Positions 1 to 8,574 of a DNA stretch of 64,000 bases are shown piece after piece. The notes under the pieces were generated by a model that saw only the letters and a program-made list of their open reading frames with translations, searched no databases and was not told where the DNA came from. Origin of the DNA: Burkholderiales bacterium Ga0077543 (GTDB lineage Bacteria; Pseudomonadota; Gammaproteobacteria; Burkholderiales; Burkholderiaceae_C); the NCBI GenBank assembly GCA_001464055.1, contig LNET01000105.1, positions 1 through 64,000 on the forward strand, read 5' to 3'. Each line of letters starts with the position of its first letter. Position 1 is the stretch's first letter. A program made the position numbers and the translations under genes.

Positions 1-1751
1 CGCGCGCCTTCCTTGCGCAGCTTGTCGAGCGCGGCCTCCAGCTCGCCGTCGTCCAGCGCGTAGAGCTTGGCCGCCGGCCGCTTGCCACGCGCCGGCGCAT
101 CGATGCGGTACAGCGGCGGCCTGGCGATGTAGATGTTGCCGGCCTCCACGAGCTTGGGGAAATGGCGGCAGAAGAGCGTCAGCAGCAGCACCTGGATGTG
201 CGAGCCGTCGACGTCGGCGTCGCTCAGGATGCAGACCTTGCCGTAGCGCAGGCCGCTGAGGTCGGGGTTGTCGTTCGGGCCGTGCGGGTCGACGCCGATG
301 GCGACCGCGATGTCGTGGATCTCGGTGTTGGCGAACAGCCGGTCGCGCTCCACCTCCCAGGTGTTGAGCACCTTGCCGCGCAGCGGCAGCACGGCCTGCG
401 TCTCCTTGTTGCGACCCATCTTGGCGCTGCCGCCGGCGCTGTCGCCTTCGACCAGGAAGACCTCGTTGTGCAGCAGGTCGCGGCTTTCGCAGTCGGTCAG
501 CTTGCCGGGCAGCACGGCCACGCCGCTGCCCTTGCGCTTTTCCACTTTCTGGCTGGCACGCTGGCGGGTCTGTGCCTGGCGGATCACCAGGTCGGCCAGC
601 TTCTTGCCGTAGTCCACATGCTGGTTCAGCCAGAGTTCGAGTGCCGGCTTGACGTAGCCCGAGACCAGGCGCAAGGCGTCGCGGCTGTTCAGGCGTTCCT
701 TGATCTGGCCCTGGAACTGCGGGTCCAGCACCTTGGCGCTCAGCACGAAGCTGGCGCGGCTGAACACGTCTTCCGGCATCAGCTTCACCCCCTTGGGCGC
801 CAGCGCGTGCAGGTCGATGAAGCCCTTGATGGCACCGAACAGGCCATCCTTCAGGCCGCTTTCATGTGTGCCGCCGGCCACCGTGGGAATCAGGTTCACA
901 TAGCTTTCGCGCAGCGTGGTGCCTTCGTCGGTGAAGGCCACGCACCAGTTCGCGCCTTCGCCTTCGGCGTAGTTTTCCGTCTCGTTGGCGCTGGCGTATT
1001 GCTGGCCTTCGAACAGCGGGATCAACGGGTCGGCGGCCAGGCTCTGCATCAGGTAGTCGCGCAGGCCGGCCTGGTACAGCCAGGTCGTGAGTTCCTCTTC
1101 CTTTCGGTCGGTCTTATCCACGCGCAGCGTCACCGTCACGCCTGGCATCAGCACGGCCTTGCTGCGCAGCAGGTGCAGCAGCTCGGCACGCGGCAGTTCG
1201 GCGCTTTCGAAATACTGGCCGTCGGGCCACACGCGCACGGTGGTGCCATGTTTGCGATCGCCTGCCCCGGCCTTGCGCACGGCCAGCGGCTCCACCACGT
1301 CGCCAGCGGCAAACGCCGTGGTGGCCACCTGCCCTTCGCGCCACACCGTCACCTGCAACCGCTTGGCCAGCGCGTTGGTCACGCTCACGCCCACGCCGTG
1401 CAGGCCGCCGCTGAAGCTGTAGGCGCCGCCGGCGCCCTTGTCGAACTTGCCGCCGGCGTGCAGCCGGGTGTAGACGATCTCGATCACCGGCACGCCTTCT
1501 TCGGGGTGCAGGCCGAAAGGAATGCCGCGGCCGTCGTCTTCGACCGTGATGCTGCCGTCGGCGTGCAGCACCACGCCGATGCGCGTGCCGTGCCCGGCCA
1601 GGGCCTCGTCGGCGGCGTTGTCGATGACTTCCTGCACGATGTGCAGGGGGTTGTCGGTCCGGGTGTACATGCCCGGGCGTTGCTTGACGGGCTCCAGGCC
1701 TTTCAGGACCCGGATCGATGCTTCGGCGTATTTGCCAGGTGTGTTTGCCAT
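1..1751 (-). CDS. parE: DNA topoisomerase IV subunit B (ParE), 3' end cut off by the window
   Basis: ATPase subunit of topoisomerase IV, which with ParC decatenates daughter chromosomes. About 583 residues are visible. The start MANTPGKYAEAS is followed by the GHKL ATPase motif EVIDNAADEA (Asn45), DDGRGIP and the SGGLHGVGVSV loop. The TOPRIM motif VEGDSAGGSAKMGRNK lies near residues 430-450. The frame is still open at base 1 (ending LRKEG), so roughly the last 60-70 residues lie outside. GyrB is the alternative; the short spacing and the wording YTRTDNPLHIVQEVIDNAADEA fit ParE. No gene for parC is in view. Confidence 0.95.
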   Translation of the reverse strand, partial: MANTPGKYAEASIRVLKGLEPVKQRPGMYTRTDNPLHIVQEVIDNAADEALAGHGTRIGVVLHADGSITVEDDGRGIPFGLHPEEGVPVIEIVYTRLHAGGKFDKGAGGAYSFSGGLHGVGVSVTNALAKRLQVTVWREGQVATTAFAAGDVVEPLAVRKAGAGDRKHGTTVRVWPDGQYFESAELPRAELLHLLRSKAVLMPGVTVTLRVDKTDRKEEELTTWLYQAGLRDYLMQSLAADPLIPLFEGQQYASANETENYAEGEGANWCVAFTDEGTTLRESYVNLIPTVAGGTHESGLKDGLFGAIKGFIDLHALAPKGVKLMPEDVFSRASFVLSAKVLDPQFQGQIKERLNSRDALRLVSGYVKPALELWLNQHVDYGKKLADLVIRQAQTRQRASQKVEKRKGSGVAVLPGKLTDCESRDLLHNEVFLVEGDSAGGSAKMGRNKETQAVLPLRGKVLNTWEVERDRLFANTEIHDIAVAIGVDPHGPNDNPDLSGLRYGKVCILSDADVDGSHIQVLLLTLFCRHFPKLVEAGNIYIARPPLYRIDAPARGKRPAAKLYALDDGELEAALDKLRKEGA

Positions 1752-1946
1752 GCCTGGAGTTTAGAAGCCCGCTGCGCCACGGGATCGCTGCCTGCCTCGC
1801 AGCGATCAGCGTGACTTCCGCTGCCTCGAGCTCATCGACACCCCAATCAGGACGTGTTGCGACTACTGGTCCGATTTACCCTGCCCGCCAGGGTCGCTGT
1901 GGTGGCCGACCCCGGGCTTGGCAAGAGTCGGCCGGGCTCCGGCGAT

Positions 1947-1994
1947 GCCCGCGCCTTTGTCCGCGCCTTTGCCCGCGCCATTGCCCGCGCACTG
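1947..1994. repeat. Four tandem 12-bp units between dadA and parE
   Basis: Four consecutive units close to GCCCGCGCCTTT, the last two diverged, lie in the 276-bp gap between the dadA stop and the parE start. Read on the minus strand in the dadA frame, but after its stop codon, they would encode Gly-Ala-Gly-Lys-type repeats. No gene is assigned to this gap. Confidence 0.6.
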
Positions 1995-2027
1995 CTCCAG
2001 CGTCTGGCCGCCGCGCCGCCATCTGCT

Positions 2028-3329
2028 TCAGGCCATCGACGGTCTCTGACTGCCCGCGCCTGAACCCGCCCAGCTGCGGCTGTAGCGCGCCACGTTCAGC
2101 CCCTCGATGTCGATCTCGGGCTGCCGGCCGCTCACTAGATCGGCAATCACGCGGCCGGTTCCTGCCGCCATGGTCCAGCCCAGCGTGCCATGGCCGGTGG
2201 CCAGCAGCAGGTTGGCAATGGGCGTGGTGCCGACGATGGGCGTGCCGTCGGGCGTCATCGGGCGCAGTCCGCACCAGAACGTGGCTTTCGAGACATCGCC
2301 GCCACGCGGGAACAGGTCGGAAACCACGTGGTTCAGCGTGCCACGCCGCGCCTCGCGGAGGTTCAAGCTGAAGCCAGCCAGTTCGGCCGTGCCGCCCACG
2401 CGGATGCGGTCGCCCAGGCGTGTGACGGCCACCTTGTGCGTTTCGTCCATGATGGTCGATTCGGGGGCATGGGCTGGGTCGGTGATGGGCACCGTGATGC
2501 TGTAGCCCTTCACCGGGTAGACAGGGATGTCCAGACCCACGGGCTTCAGCAGCAGCGGCGAATGGCTGCCCAGGGCCAGCACCACCTTGTCGGCCGTCAG
2601 CAGGCCGGCGTCGGTGTGCACGCCCGTGATCGTGCCGCCGCCCACCTGCAGCTGCTGGATGCGCGTGTTCCAGCGGAACTTCACGCCCAGGGCTGCTGCC
2701 ATCTCGGCCAGGCGGTTGGTGAACTTGAAGCAGTCGCCGGTTTCGTCGCCGGGCAGGCGCAGGGCGCCGACGAATTTCTCCTGGGTCAGCTTCAGGGCCG
2801 GTTCGACCTCGCAAAAGCCAGCGCGGTCCAGAACCTCGAAGGGCACGCCGTATTGCTTCAGGATCTCGACGTCGCCGCCGATGCCGTCGAGCTGCTTTTG
2901 CGTGCGGAAGAGCTGCAGCGTGCCCTGCGCGCGGTCGTCATAGGCGATGGCCGTCTCGGCGCGCAGCGCCTTCAGGCAATCGCGGCTGTACTCGGCAATC
3001 GGCACCATGCGGCTCTTGTTCAGCGCGTAGGCGCGTTCGGTGCAGTTGGCCAGCATCATCGCGCCCCAGCGCCACATCGCCGGGTCCAGCAGCGGCCAGA
3101 CGACCAGCGGGCTGTGCTGCATCAGCATCCATTTGATGGCCTTCAGAGGCACCCCCGGGCCGGCCCAGGGCGAGCTGTAGCCGGGGCTGATCTCGCCGGC
3201 GTTGCCGAAACTGGTTTCCAATGCAGGCCCGCTCTGGCGGTCGACCAGCTCGACTTCATGCCCGGCACGCGCCAGGTAGTAGGCTGTCGACACGCCGATG
3301 ACACCACCGCCCAGCACCAGAACCTTCAT
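2028..3329 (-). CDS. dadA: D-amino acid dehydrogenase
   Basis: FAD-dependent dehydrogenase that oxidises D-amino acids (typically D-alanine) to 2-oxo acids at the membrane, feeding electrons to the respiratory chain. 433 residues. The N-terminal Rossmann motif [16 protein letters not shown] and the C-terminal FAD closure [21 protein letters not shown] are intact, as is the family signature [17 protein letters not shown]. An in-frame TTG lies 18 bp upstream, but the ATG chosen has a CAGGGG Shine-Dalgarno at good distance. No alanine racemase (dadX) is adjacent. The gene is divergent from an MFS transporter. Confidence 0.92.
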   Translation of the reverse strand: MKVLVLGGGVIGVSTAYYLARAGHEVELVDRQSGPALETSFGNAGEISPGYSSPWAGPGVPLKAIKWMLMQHSPLVVWPLLDPAMWRWGAMMLANCTERAYALNKSRMVPIAEYSRDCLKALRAETAIAYDDRAQGTLQLFRTQKQLDGIGGDVEILKQYGVPFEVLDRAGFCEVEPALKLTQEKFVGALRLPGDETGDCFKFTNRLAEMAAALGVKFRWNTRIQQLQVGGGTITGVHTDAGLLTADKVVLALGSHSPLLLKPVGLDIPVYPVKGYSITVPITDPAHAPESTIMDETHKVAVTRLGDRIRVGGTAELAGFSLNLREARRGTLNHVVSDLFPRGGDVSKATFWCGLRPMTPDGTPIVGTTPIANLLLATGHGTLGWTMAAGTGRVIADLVSGRQPEIDIEGLNVARYSRSWAGSGAGSQRPSMA

Positions 3330-3351
3330 CGCGCACCCCTGAATCAACCAG

Positions 3352-3364
3352 TACAGGCACTGTA
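3352..3364. promoter_or_regulatory. Inverted repeat TACAG-GCA-CTGTA between dadA and the MFS gene
   Basis: A perfect 5-bp inverted repeat with a 3-bp spacer sits in the 83-bp divergent gap, 23 bp upstream of dadA and 48 bp upstream of the MFS start. The position fits an operator serving either gene. No regulator gene is nearby, so the assignment is a guess from symmetry and position. Confidence 0.3.
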
Positions 3365-3412
3365 TCGGCGCGGCCGCCGAGCCCGTGCAGCGTTTTCCGA
3401 CAGAATCTCCGA

Positions 3413-4642
3413 ATGAATGCAGCTTCCGTGCCTCCAGCGCAGAGACAAACTCTGTCGATGACCCAGGTGCTGGTGTGTGGCGCCTTGATCGTCACGCTCA
3501 GCATGGGCATCCGCCACGGCTTCGGCCTCTGGTTGCAACCCATCACCATGGACCGCGGCTGGACGCGCGAGACCTTCGCCTTTGCGCTGGCCATCCAGAA
3601 CCTGGCCTGGGGCCTGGCAGGGCCTTTTGCCGGAATGCTGGCCGACAAATACGGCGCCTTTCGCGTGCTCGTCGCAGGCGGTGTGCTGTATGCCGGCGGT
3701 CTGGTGCTGATGGCCCTGGCCACTTCAGGCCTGGCCTTCACCGGCAGCGCAGGCATCCTGCTGGGCCTGGCGCAGAGCGGCACCACCTACGCCGTGGTCT
3801 ACGGCGTCATCGCGCGCCAGGTCGACCCGGCCAAGCGGTCCTGGGCGATGGGCGTGACGGCCGCGGCAGGCTCGTTCGGCCAGTTCCTGATGGTGCCGGT
3901 GGAAAACTGGCTCATCGGCGGCTTCGGCTGGGAAAACGCGCTGTTCGTGCTGGGCTGCGTGGCGCTGCTGATCCTGCCGCTGGCCTTCTTCATGAAGGAA
4001 CCCGAGCGCGCCGCCAGCACGGGCCCGCAGCAAAGCGTGATGGCTGCACTGCGCGAGGCCTTCGCCTACCCCAGCTTCCGGCTGCTGACTCTGGGTTACT
4101 TCGTCTGCGGCTTCCAGGTGGTGTTCATCGGCGTGCACCTGCCCAGCTACCTGAAGGACAAGGGGCTGGAACCGGGCGTGGCCACCACCGCGCTGGCGCT
4201 GATCGGCCTGTTCAACGTGTTCGGAACCTATGCCGCGGGCAGCCTGGGGCAGAAGATGGCCAAGCGCTACATCCTGGCCGGCATCTATGCGCTGCGTGCG
4301 GTGGCCATCACGGCCTTCGTGCTGGCGCCACTGACGCCGATGTCGGTCTACGTTTTCGCCAGCGTCATGGGGTTCCTGTGGCTGTCGACGGTACCGCCCA
4401 CCAATGCCATCGTCGCGCAGATCTTCGGCGTGCAGTACATGTCGATGCTCGGCGGTTTTGTCTTCCTCAGCCACCAGATCGGCTCTTTCCTGGGCGTGTG
4501 GCTGGGCGGCCTGCTGTTCGACGCCACGGGCAGCTACGACGTCGTCTGGTGGATCGCCGTGGGCCTGAGCGCCATGGCCGTGGCCGCCAACCTGCCGGTG
4601 CGCGAAACCGCCATCGTGCGCCAGCAGCCTGCAGCCGCATGA
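3413..4642 (+). CDS. MFS transporter, oxalate/formate-antiporter-like or monocarboxylate type
   Basis: Predicted inner-membrane secondary carrier of 409 residues with about 12 hydrophobic segments. The loop between segments 2 and 3, [17 protein letters not shown], matches the MFS signature GxLaDrxGrr. The conserved [20 protein letters not shown] opening resembles carriers of the oxalate/formate and monocarboxylate subfamilies. The substrate cannot be read from sequence. Its stop codon overlaps the start of a 42-residue membrane peptide gene (ATGA), and a methyltransferase and dapA follow on the same strand. Confidence 0.85.
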   Translation: MNAASVPPAQRQTLSMTQVLVCGALIVTLSMGIRHGFGLWLQPITMDRGWTRETFAFALAIQNLAWGLAGPFAGMLADKYGAFRVLVAGGVLYAGGLVLMALATSGLAFTGSAGILLGLAQSGTTYAVVYGVIARQVDPAKRSWAMGVTAAAGSFGQFLMVPVENWLIGGFGWENALFVLGCVALLILPLAFFMKEPERAASTGPQQSVMAALREAFAYPSFRLLTLGYFVCGFQVVFIGVHLPSYLKDKGLEPGVATTALALIGLFNVFGTYAAGSLGQKMAKRYILAGIYALRAVAITAFVLAPLTPMSVYVFASVMGFLWLSTVPPTNAIVAQIFGVQYMSMLGGFVFLSHQIGSFLGVWLGGLLFDATGSYDVVWWIAVGLSAMAVAANLPVRETAIVRQQPAAA

Positions 4643-4767
4643 ACACGCCGCCCGGGATCTGGATCCTTCGTGCCCTGGTGCTGGCGGCCCTGGCCCTGGT
4701 GTTCATGGCCTACCAGAACCCGCATCTGGCCGTGGACCTGGCGAACCGAGCCTGGTCCTGCTTCTGA
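4639..4767 (+). CDS. Small single-span membrane protein, 42 residues
   Basis: An intact short reading frame, [19 protein letters not shown] onward, with one strongly hydrophobic helix (residues 7-24) and a C-terminal part ending AWSCF. It is locked between its neighbours: the start ATG overlaps the MFS stop (ATGA), and its stop TGA overlaps the start of the methyltransferase (TGATG). That double overlap is the main evidence that it is translated. Function is unknown. It may be a small partner of the transporter or simply a coupling peptide. Confidence 0.7.
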   Translation: MNTPPGIWILRALVLAALALVFMAYQNPHLAVDLANRAWSCF

Positions 4768-5324
4768 TGCACGGCAGCGGCGCGCCTTCGCCCTGGGTCC
4801 AGCGCTGGGCGCATCTGATCAGGTCGGGGGGCTGCGTGCTTGACGTCGCCTGCGGCAGTGGCCGCCACGTGCAGATGCTGGCGGAAGCAGGCCACCGCGT
4901 CACCGCGCTGGACCGCGACGGCGCTGCCCTGGCGGGCTTGCAGACGGTCGCTGAATGCATACAGGCCGACATCGAAGCCGGCCCCTGGCCGCTGCCCGGC
5001 CGTCGTTTCGACGCGGTGGTGGTAACGAACTACCTGTGGCGGCCACTGCTGCCCACACTGCGCGACGCCCTGGCCGAAGCAGGGGTGTTGATCTACGAGA
5101 CCTTTGCCGACGGCCAGCAGCACATTGGCCGCCCGTCGCGGCCCGAATTCCTGCTGCAGCCCGGGGAACTGCTGCAGGCTTTCGCGGGTCTGTGGGTGGT
5201 GGCCTTCGAGGACGGCTTCGACGCCCACCCTGCGCCCGGTCGCTGCGTGCAGCGCATCGTCGCCGTGCGTGGCGCCCCCGGCCCCCGAACGCTGCAGCCC
5301 CCGCCCGGTAAACTCACGGGTTGA
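4767..5324 (+). CDS. Class I SAM-dependent methyltransferase, substrate unknown
   Basis: 185 residues with a Rossmann methyltransferase core. Motif I is VLDVACGSGRHVQML, followed by an acidic strand end ALDRD, the ADIEAGPWPLP segment (motif II) and DAVVVTNYLWRPLLP (motif IV region). It resembles small TehB/UbiE-like methyltransferases common in Burkholderiales, but no substrate can be named. Translation is probably coupled to the 42-residue peptide upstream through TGATG. dapA follows after 33 bp on the same strand. Confidence 0.75.
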   Translation: MHGSGAPSPWVQRWAHLIRSGGCVLDVACGSGRHVQMLAEAGHRVTALDRDGAALAGLQTVAECIQADIEAGPWPLPGRRFDAVVVTNYLWRPLLPTLRDALAEAGVLIYETFADGQQHIGRPSRPEFLLQPGELLQAFAGLWVVAFEDGFDAHPAPGRCVQRIVAVRGAPGPRTLQPPPGKLTG

Positions 5325-5357
5325 CCCGCTGAACCTTTCCCCACGAGCCTCACGCGC

Positions 5358-6245
5358 ATGAACCCCATCATCGGCAGCATCGTCGCCCTGGTCACGCCTT
5401 TCCAGGCGGACGGCAGCGTGGACTATGCGGGCCTGAAACGGCTGATCGACTGGCACGTTGCCGAAGGCACCGACTGCATCTGCGTGGTCGGCACCACGGG
5501 CGAGTCGCCCACGGTATCGGTGGCGGAGCATTGCGAAATCATCCGCGTGGCCGTGCAGCATGCGGCCGGGCGCGTGCCCATCATGGCCGGCGCGGGTGGC
5601 AACGCCACGCGCGAAGCCATCGAGCTGTCGCAGTTCGCCAAGCAGGTGGGGGCGACGTGCACGCTGCAGGTGGTGCCCTACTACAACAAGCCCTCGCAGG
5701 AAGGCATCTACCAGCACTTCCGCGCCATCGCCGAGGCGGTGGACATCCCGATGGTGCTCTACAACGTGCCCAGCCGCACCGTGGCCGACATGCAGCACGA
5801 CACCGTGCTGCGCCTGGCCCAGGTGCCCGGCATCGTCGGCATCAAGGAAGCCACCGGCAGCATCGAACGCGCGGGCTGGCTCATCAAGCAGGCGCCCAAG
5901 GGCTTTGCCATCTATTCCGGCGACGACAGCACCGCCGTGGCGCTGATGCTGCTGGGTGGCCAGGGCAATGTCAGTGTCACCGCCAACGTCGCGCCTCGGC
6001 TCATGCACGAGCTGTGCATGGCCGCCATCGAAGGCGACGTGCGCCGCGCCTCGGCGCTGCACATGAAGCTGCTGCCCTTGCACAAGCAACTGTTCTGCGA
6101 ACCGAGTCCGGCACCGACCAAGTGGGCCCTGGCGCAACTGGGGCAGTGCACGCCGGATGCTCGCCTGCCCATCCTGCCGCTCACCGATGCCGGTCAGGCC
6201 CTCGTGGCCCAGGCCCTGCGCGACAGCGGCCTGCTGGCCGGCTGA
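5358..6245 (+). CDS. dapA: 4-hydroxy-tetrahydrodipicolinate synthase
   Basis: Condenses pyruvate with aspartate semialdehyde, the first committed step to diaminopimelate and lysine. 295 residues, a normal family length. A TIM barrel with the pyruvate-binding [11 protein letters not shown], the catalytic tyrosine in VLYNVPSRT (Tyr135) and the Schiff-base lysine in GIKEATGS (Lys163). The start ATG lies after the GAGCCTCACGCGC spacer and aligns with the family N-terminus [14 protein letters not shown]. bamC follows, an arrangement found in many proteobacteria. Confidence 0.97.
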   Translation: MNPIIGSIVALVTPFQADGSVDYAGLKRLIDWHVAEGTDCICVVGTTGESPTVSVAEHCEIIRVAVQHAAGRVPIMAGAGGNATREAIELSQFAKQVGATCTLQVVPYYNKPSQEGIYQHFRAIAEAVDIPMVLYNVPSRTVADMQHDTVLRLAQVPGIVGIKEATGSIERAGWLIKQAPKGFAIYSGDDSTAVALMLLGGQGNVSVTANVAPRLMHELCMAAIEGDVRRASALHMKLLPLHKQLFCEPSPAPTKWALAQLGQCTPDARLPILPLTDAGQALVAQALRDSGLLAG

Positions 6246-6315
6246 GCGCCCCCACCTCGTCGACCGACCACCACCGACGGCGCGCCTTCTGTTCGCCGCA
6301 CTGGAGACCCTTCAA

Positions 6316-7443
6316 GTGAAATCTGCACTCGCCGTCACCCCCGTGAGGCTGGCCACCCTGGCCGTGACCTTTGCGCTGGCCGGCTGCTCTTCAACCGAAG
6401 GCCTGTTCGGCAACAAGGTCGACTACAAGGCCGGTTCGGCCAAGACCGCACCGCTGGAAGTACCGCCCGACCTGACCCAGCTGGCCAAGGACAGCCGCTT
6501 CCAGCCGCAAGGCGGTGTCATCAGCGCTGCGGCCTCGGCCGGGCCGCGCACGAGCGTCAGCGCCGCTCCGGGAGCCCCCAGCGTGGCTGTCAGCCAGCGC
6601 GGCGATTTGCGCATTGAACGCCAGGGCCAGACGCGCTGGCTGGTGGTGCCCAATGCCACGCCGGAGCAGCTCTGGCCGCAGGTGAAGGCCTTCTGGGTGC
6701 AGCGTGGCTTCGAGTTGCAGGTGGAAGACGCGGCCATCGGCGTGATGGAGACCGGCTGGACCGAGAACCGCGCCAAGCTGCCCGACGACATCATCCGCAA
6801 TACCCTGGGCCGGGTACTGGGCCGGCTGTACGACACCGGCGAGCGCGACCTGTTCCGCACACGCCTGGAACGCACGCCCAACGGCACCGAGATCTTCTTG
6901 AGCCACCGCGGCCTGTCCGAGGAATACACGAACGACCGCAAGGAAAACACCGCGTGGCGTGCCCGTCCGGGCGATCCCCAGCTCGAGGCTGAATTCCTGT
7001 CCCGCCTGATGCTCACGCTGGGTGGCCGGGAAGACGTCGCCACGCCGGCCCAGGTGGCAGCAGTACCCGAAGCGCCGGCCCGCGCGCGGAGCCTGAATGG
7101 TCAGCCGAGCGCGGCGCTGGAGATCGACGAGCCCTTCGACCGCGCCTGGCGCCGGGTCGGTCTGGCGCTGGACCGCAGTGGCTTCAGCGTCGAGGACCGC
7201 GACCGCGCCGGAGGCCTCTACTACGTGCGCTATGTCGACCCGGCCACGGCCACGCAAGAGGAACCAGCGTTCTGGCAACGCCGGTTCGGCGGCGACCGGT
7301 CGCAGGGACCGGTGCGCTACCGCATCGCCATGCAGGCCAGCGGCGACAAGACCCGGGTGGCGGTGCAGACCTCGGCCGGCCAGCCGGAGAATGGCGAGAA
7401 CGCGCAGCGCATCGTCGGCTTGCTCGTGAACGAACTGCGCTGA
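6316..7443 (+). CDS. bamC: Outer membrane assembly lipoprotein BamC (NlpB)
   Basis: Lipoprotein of the BAM complex, which inserts beta-barrel proteins into the outer membrane. The GTG start has GGAG nine bases upstream and gives 375 residues with a signal peptide ending LALAGC (lipidated Cys24). Two helix-grip domains follow: about residues 100-210 (LRIERQGQTRWLVVPNATPE, with RDLFRTRLER) and 250-375 (ALEIDEPFDRAWRRVGLALD). The reading frame extends further upstream into dapA, but no lipoprotein signal would result. A strong terminator follows. Confidence 0.93.
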   Translation: MKSALAVTPVRLATLAVTFALAGCSSTEGLFGNKVDYKAGSAKTAPLEVPPDLTQLAKDSRFQPQGGVISAAASAGPRTSVSAAPGAPSVAVSQRGDLRIERQGQTRWLVVPNATPEQLWPQVKAFWVQRGFELQVEDAAIGVMETGWTENRAKLPDDIIRNTLGRVLGRLYDTGERDLFRTRLERTPNGTEIFLSHRGLSEEYTNDRKENTAWRARPGDPQLEAEFLSRLMLTLGGREDVATPAQVAAVPEAPARARSLNGQPSAALEIDEPFDRAWRRVGLALDRSGFSVEDRDRAGGLYYVRYVDPATATQEEPAFWQRRFGGDRSQGPVRYRIAMQASGDKTRVAVQTSAGQPENGENAQRIVGLLVNELR

Positions 7444-7465
7444 AGCCTGCAGCGTTGGCCGCCCG

Positions 7466-7498
7466 AAAAAAAACCGCCAGAAGCTGGCGGTTTTTTTG
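7466..7498. terminator. Bidirectional rho-independent terminator
   Basis: AACCGCCAG-AAG-CTGGCGGTT hairpin flanked by an A run on the left and seven T on the right. It stands between the convergent bamC and the Ala-rich lipoprotein gene and can serve both strands. Confidence 0.93.
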
Positions 7499-7540
7499 TT
7501 CCGGCGAACGGGGTCCACCCGTGCGCCGGAATCCCGGCAA

Positions 7541-7867
7541 TTACTGCTTGACAGCTTCCTTGGCGGCGTCAGCAGCCTTGTTGACGGCGTTGGCAGCAGC
7601 GTCCTTGGCGGCGTCGACTGCAGCGCCGGTAGCGGCGGAAGCCGAGGCGGCTGCACCAGCAACGGCGGCAGAAGCGGCGCCCATGGCGGCCGAGGCGGCA
7701 TCGACAGCGGCCGAGGCGGCCATCGTGGCAGCCGAAGCAGCTTCAGCGACCGGTGCAGCCATCGGAGCAGGCGCGGGAGCAGCGACAGGAGCGGCTTCTT
7801 CCTTCTTGCCGCAGGCGGCCAGGGCAACAGCAGCGACCAGGGTGGCGAGCACGAGAGACTTGTTCAT
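7541..7867 (-). CDS. Alanine-rich repeat lipoprotein, 108 residues
   Basis: MNKSLVLATLVAAVALAACG is a clear lipoprotein signal (lipobox LAAC, Cys19). The mature part begins with GKKEEA and then consists almost wholly of Ala with spaced Ser, Val, Asp, Met and Gly (AASAA repeated), ending in charged AADAAKEAVKQ. About half of the protein is alanine. The pattern predicts a long amphipathic or coiled helix anchored in the envelope, in the manner of small Lpp- or LEA-like proteins. No function is known to me. It has a good Shine-Dalgarno (GAGGAAA) and its own promoter-like sequence. Confidence 0.8.
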   Translation of the reverse strand: MNKSLVLATLVAAVALAACGKKEEAAPVAAPAPAPMAAPVAEAASAATMAASAAVDAASAAMGAASAAVAGAAASASAATGAAVDAAKDAAANAVNKAADAAKEAVKQ

Positions 7868-7882
7868 GGCATTTCCTCAGGA

Positions 7883-7911
7883 GTTATAGGGTCGGGGACA
7901 CATCATCTGAA
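7883..7911 (-). promoter_or_regulatory. Sigma70-type promoter candidate for the Ala-rich lipoprotein
   Basis: On the minus strand TTCAGA (7911-7906), a 17-bp spacer and TATAAC (7888-7883) match the consensus at 4/6 and 5/6. The -10 lies only 15 bp from the ATG, so the 5' leader would be under ten bases and would trim the Shine-Dalgarno. That is the weak point of this call. Confidence 0.4.
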
Positions 7912-8051
7912 GGGTACGTTTCGAGCTGTCCCCAACGAGATCGACCGAACGCCCCAAGCAAAACTGCGGCGAAACACGCACAGGGGCGCCGGCCCAGTCG
8001 GCTGTGCAAGTTCCGCTCAGCCTCTGAGTATATGCGGCCCTGGTACATTCC

Positions 8052-8555
8052 CTAGAGACCAAGGGTCTGAACAGGGAAGGCCGCCTCCGACTGTTGCAGA
8101 ACAGCGTCAATTCCGTCCCGCCAGCGACGCGCCTCCAGGGCGTTCAGTGCGGCCCGCCCGCGCAACTGCGGCCCTGGAAACAGCTGCAGGCAGACCGGGC
8201 CATCGTCGATCACCAGCGTGGGCAGTTCGCCGGCCAGTTCTGGCGGGGGCGACCAGGCCTCGACCGCGTGGGCCCAGTCACGGCGCCAGGTGACGAAGCG
8301 GGGATGGCGACGCGGCACCTCGTCGAAGTGGGCCGCCAGCAGAACCAACCGGCGCTGCGGCAGGCGCAACCAGGTTTGCAGTGCCTGCAGAAGTTCGGGC
8401 CGGCCGAAGGGCCAGCCGGCGAAGTCACGGTCCACCATCAGCAGCCGGCGTGCACCCCGCCGCGTGGCCGCCTGTACGGCCCACAAGACCGCGGCATCGA
8501 AGTCGGCGCGCGTCTCGATGGGCGGCGGGGCGGCTTGTTCGGTCTGGCTGTCCAT
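8052..8555 (-). CDS. Conserved hypothetical protein downstream of the ribosomal oxygenase
   Basis: 167 residues starting MDSQTEQAAPPPIETRADFD; an in-frame start further upstream would run into the oxygenase gene and is not used. The protein has alternating strands and helices (RRLLMVDRDFAGWPFGRPEL, RRLVLLAAHFDEVPRRHPRF, LPTLVIDDGPVCLQLF), suggesting an alpha/beta fold with conserved acidic and arginine positions. I do not recognise the family by function. It begins 19 bp after the oxygenase stop on the same strand, so the two are probably co-transcribed. Confidence 0.7.
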   Translation of the reverse strand: MDSQTEQAAPPPIETRADFDAAVLWAVQAATRRGARRLLMVDRDFAGWPFGRPELLQALQTWLRLPQRRLVLLAAHFDEVPRRHPRFVTWRRDWAHAVEAWSPPPELAGELPTLVIDDGPVCLQLFPGPQLRGRAALNALEARRWRDGIDAVLQQSEAAFPVQTLGL

Positions 8556-8574
8556 GGGATGACGGGGTGGCGCT

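Noticed and set aside
162-1814. 550-residue open frame on the plus strand opposite parE
   Set aside because: Antisense to a clearly homologous ParE; composition (Ala/Gln/His/Val-rich, no motifs) is the usual GC-rich antisense shadow.
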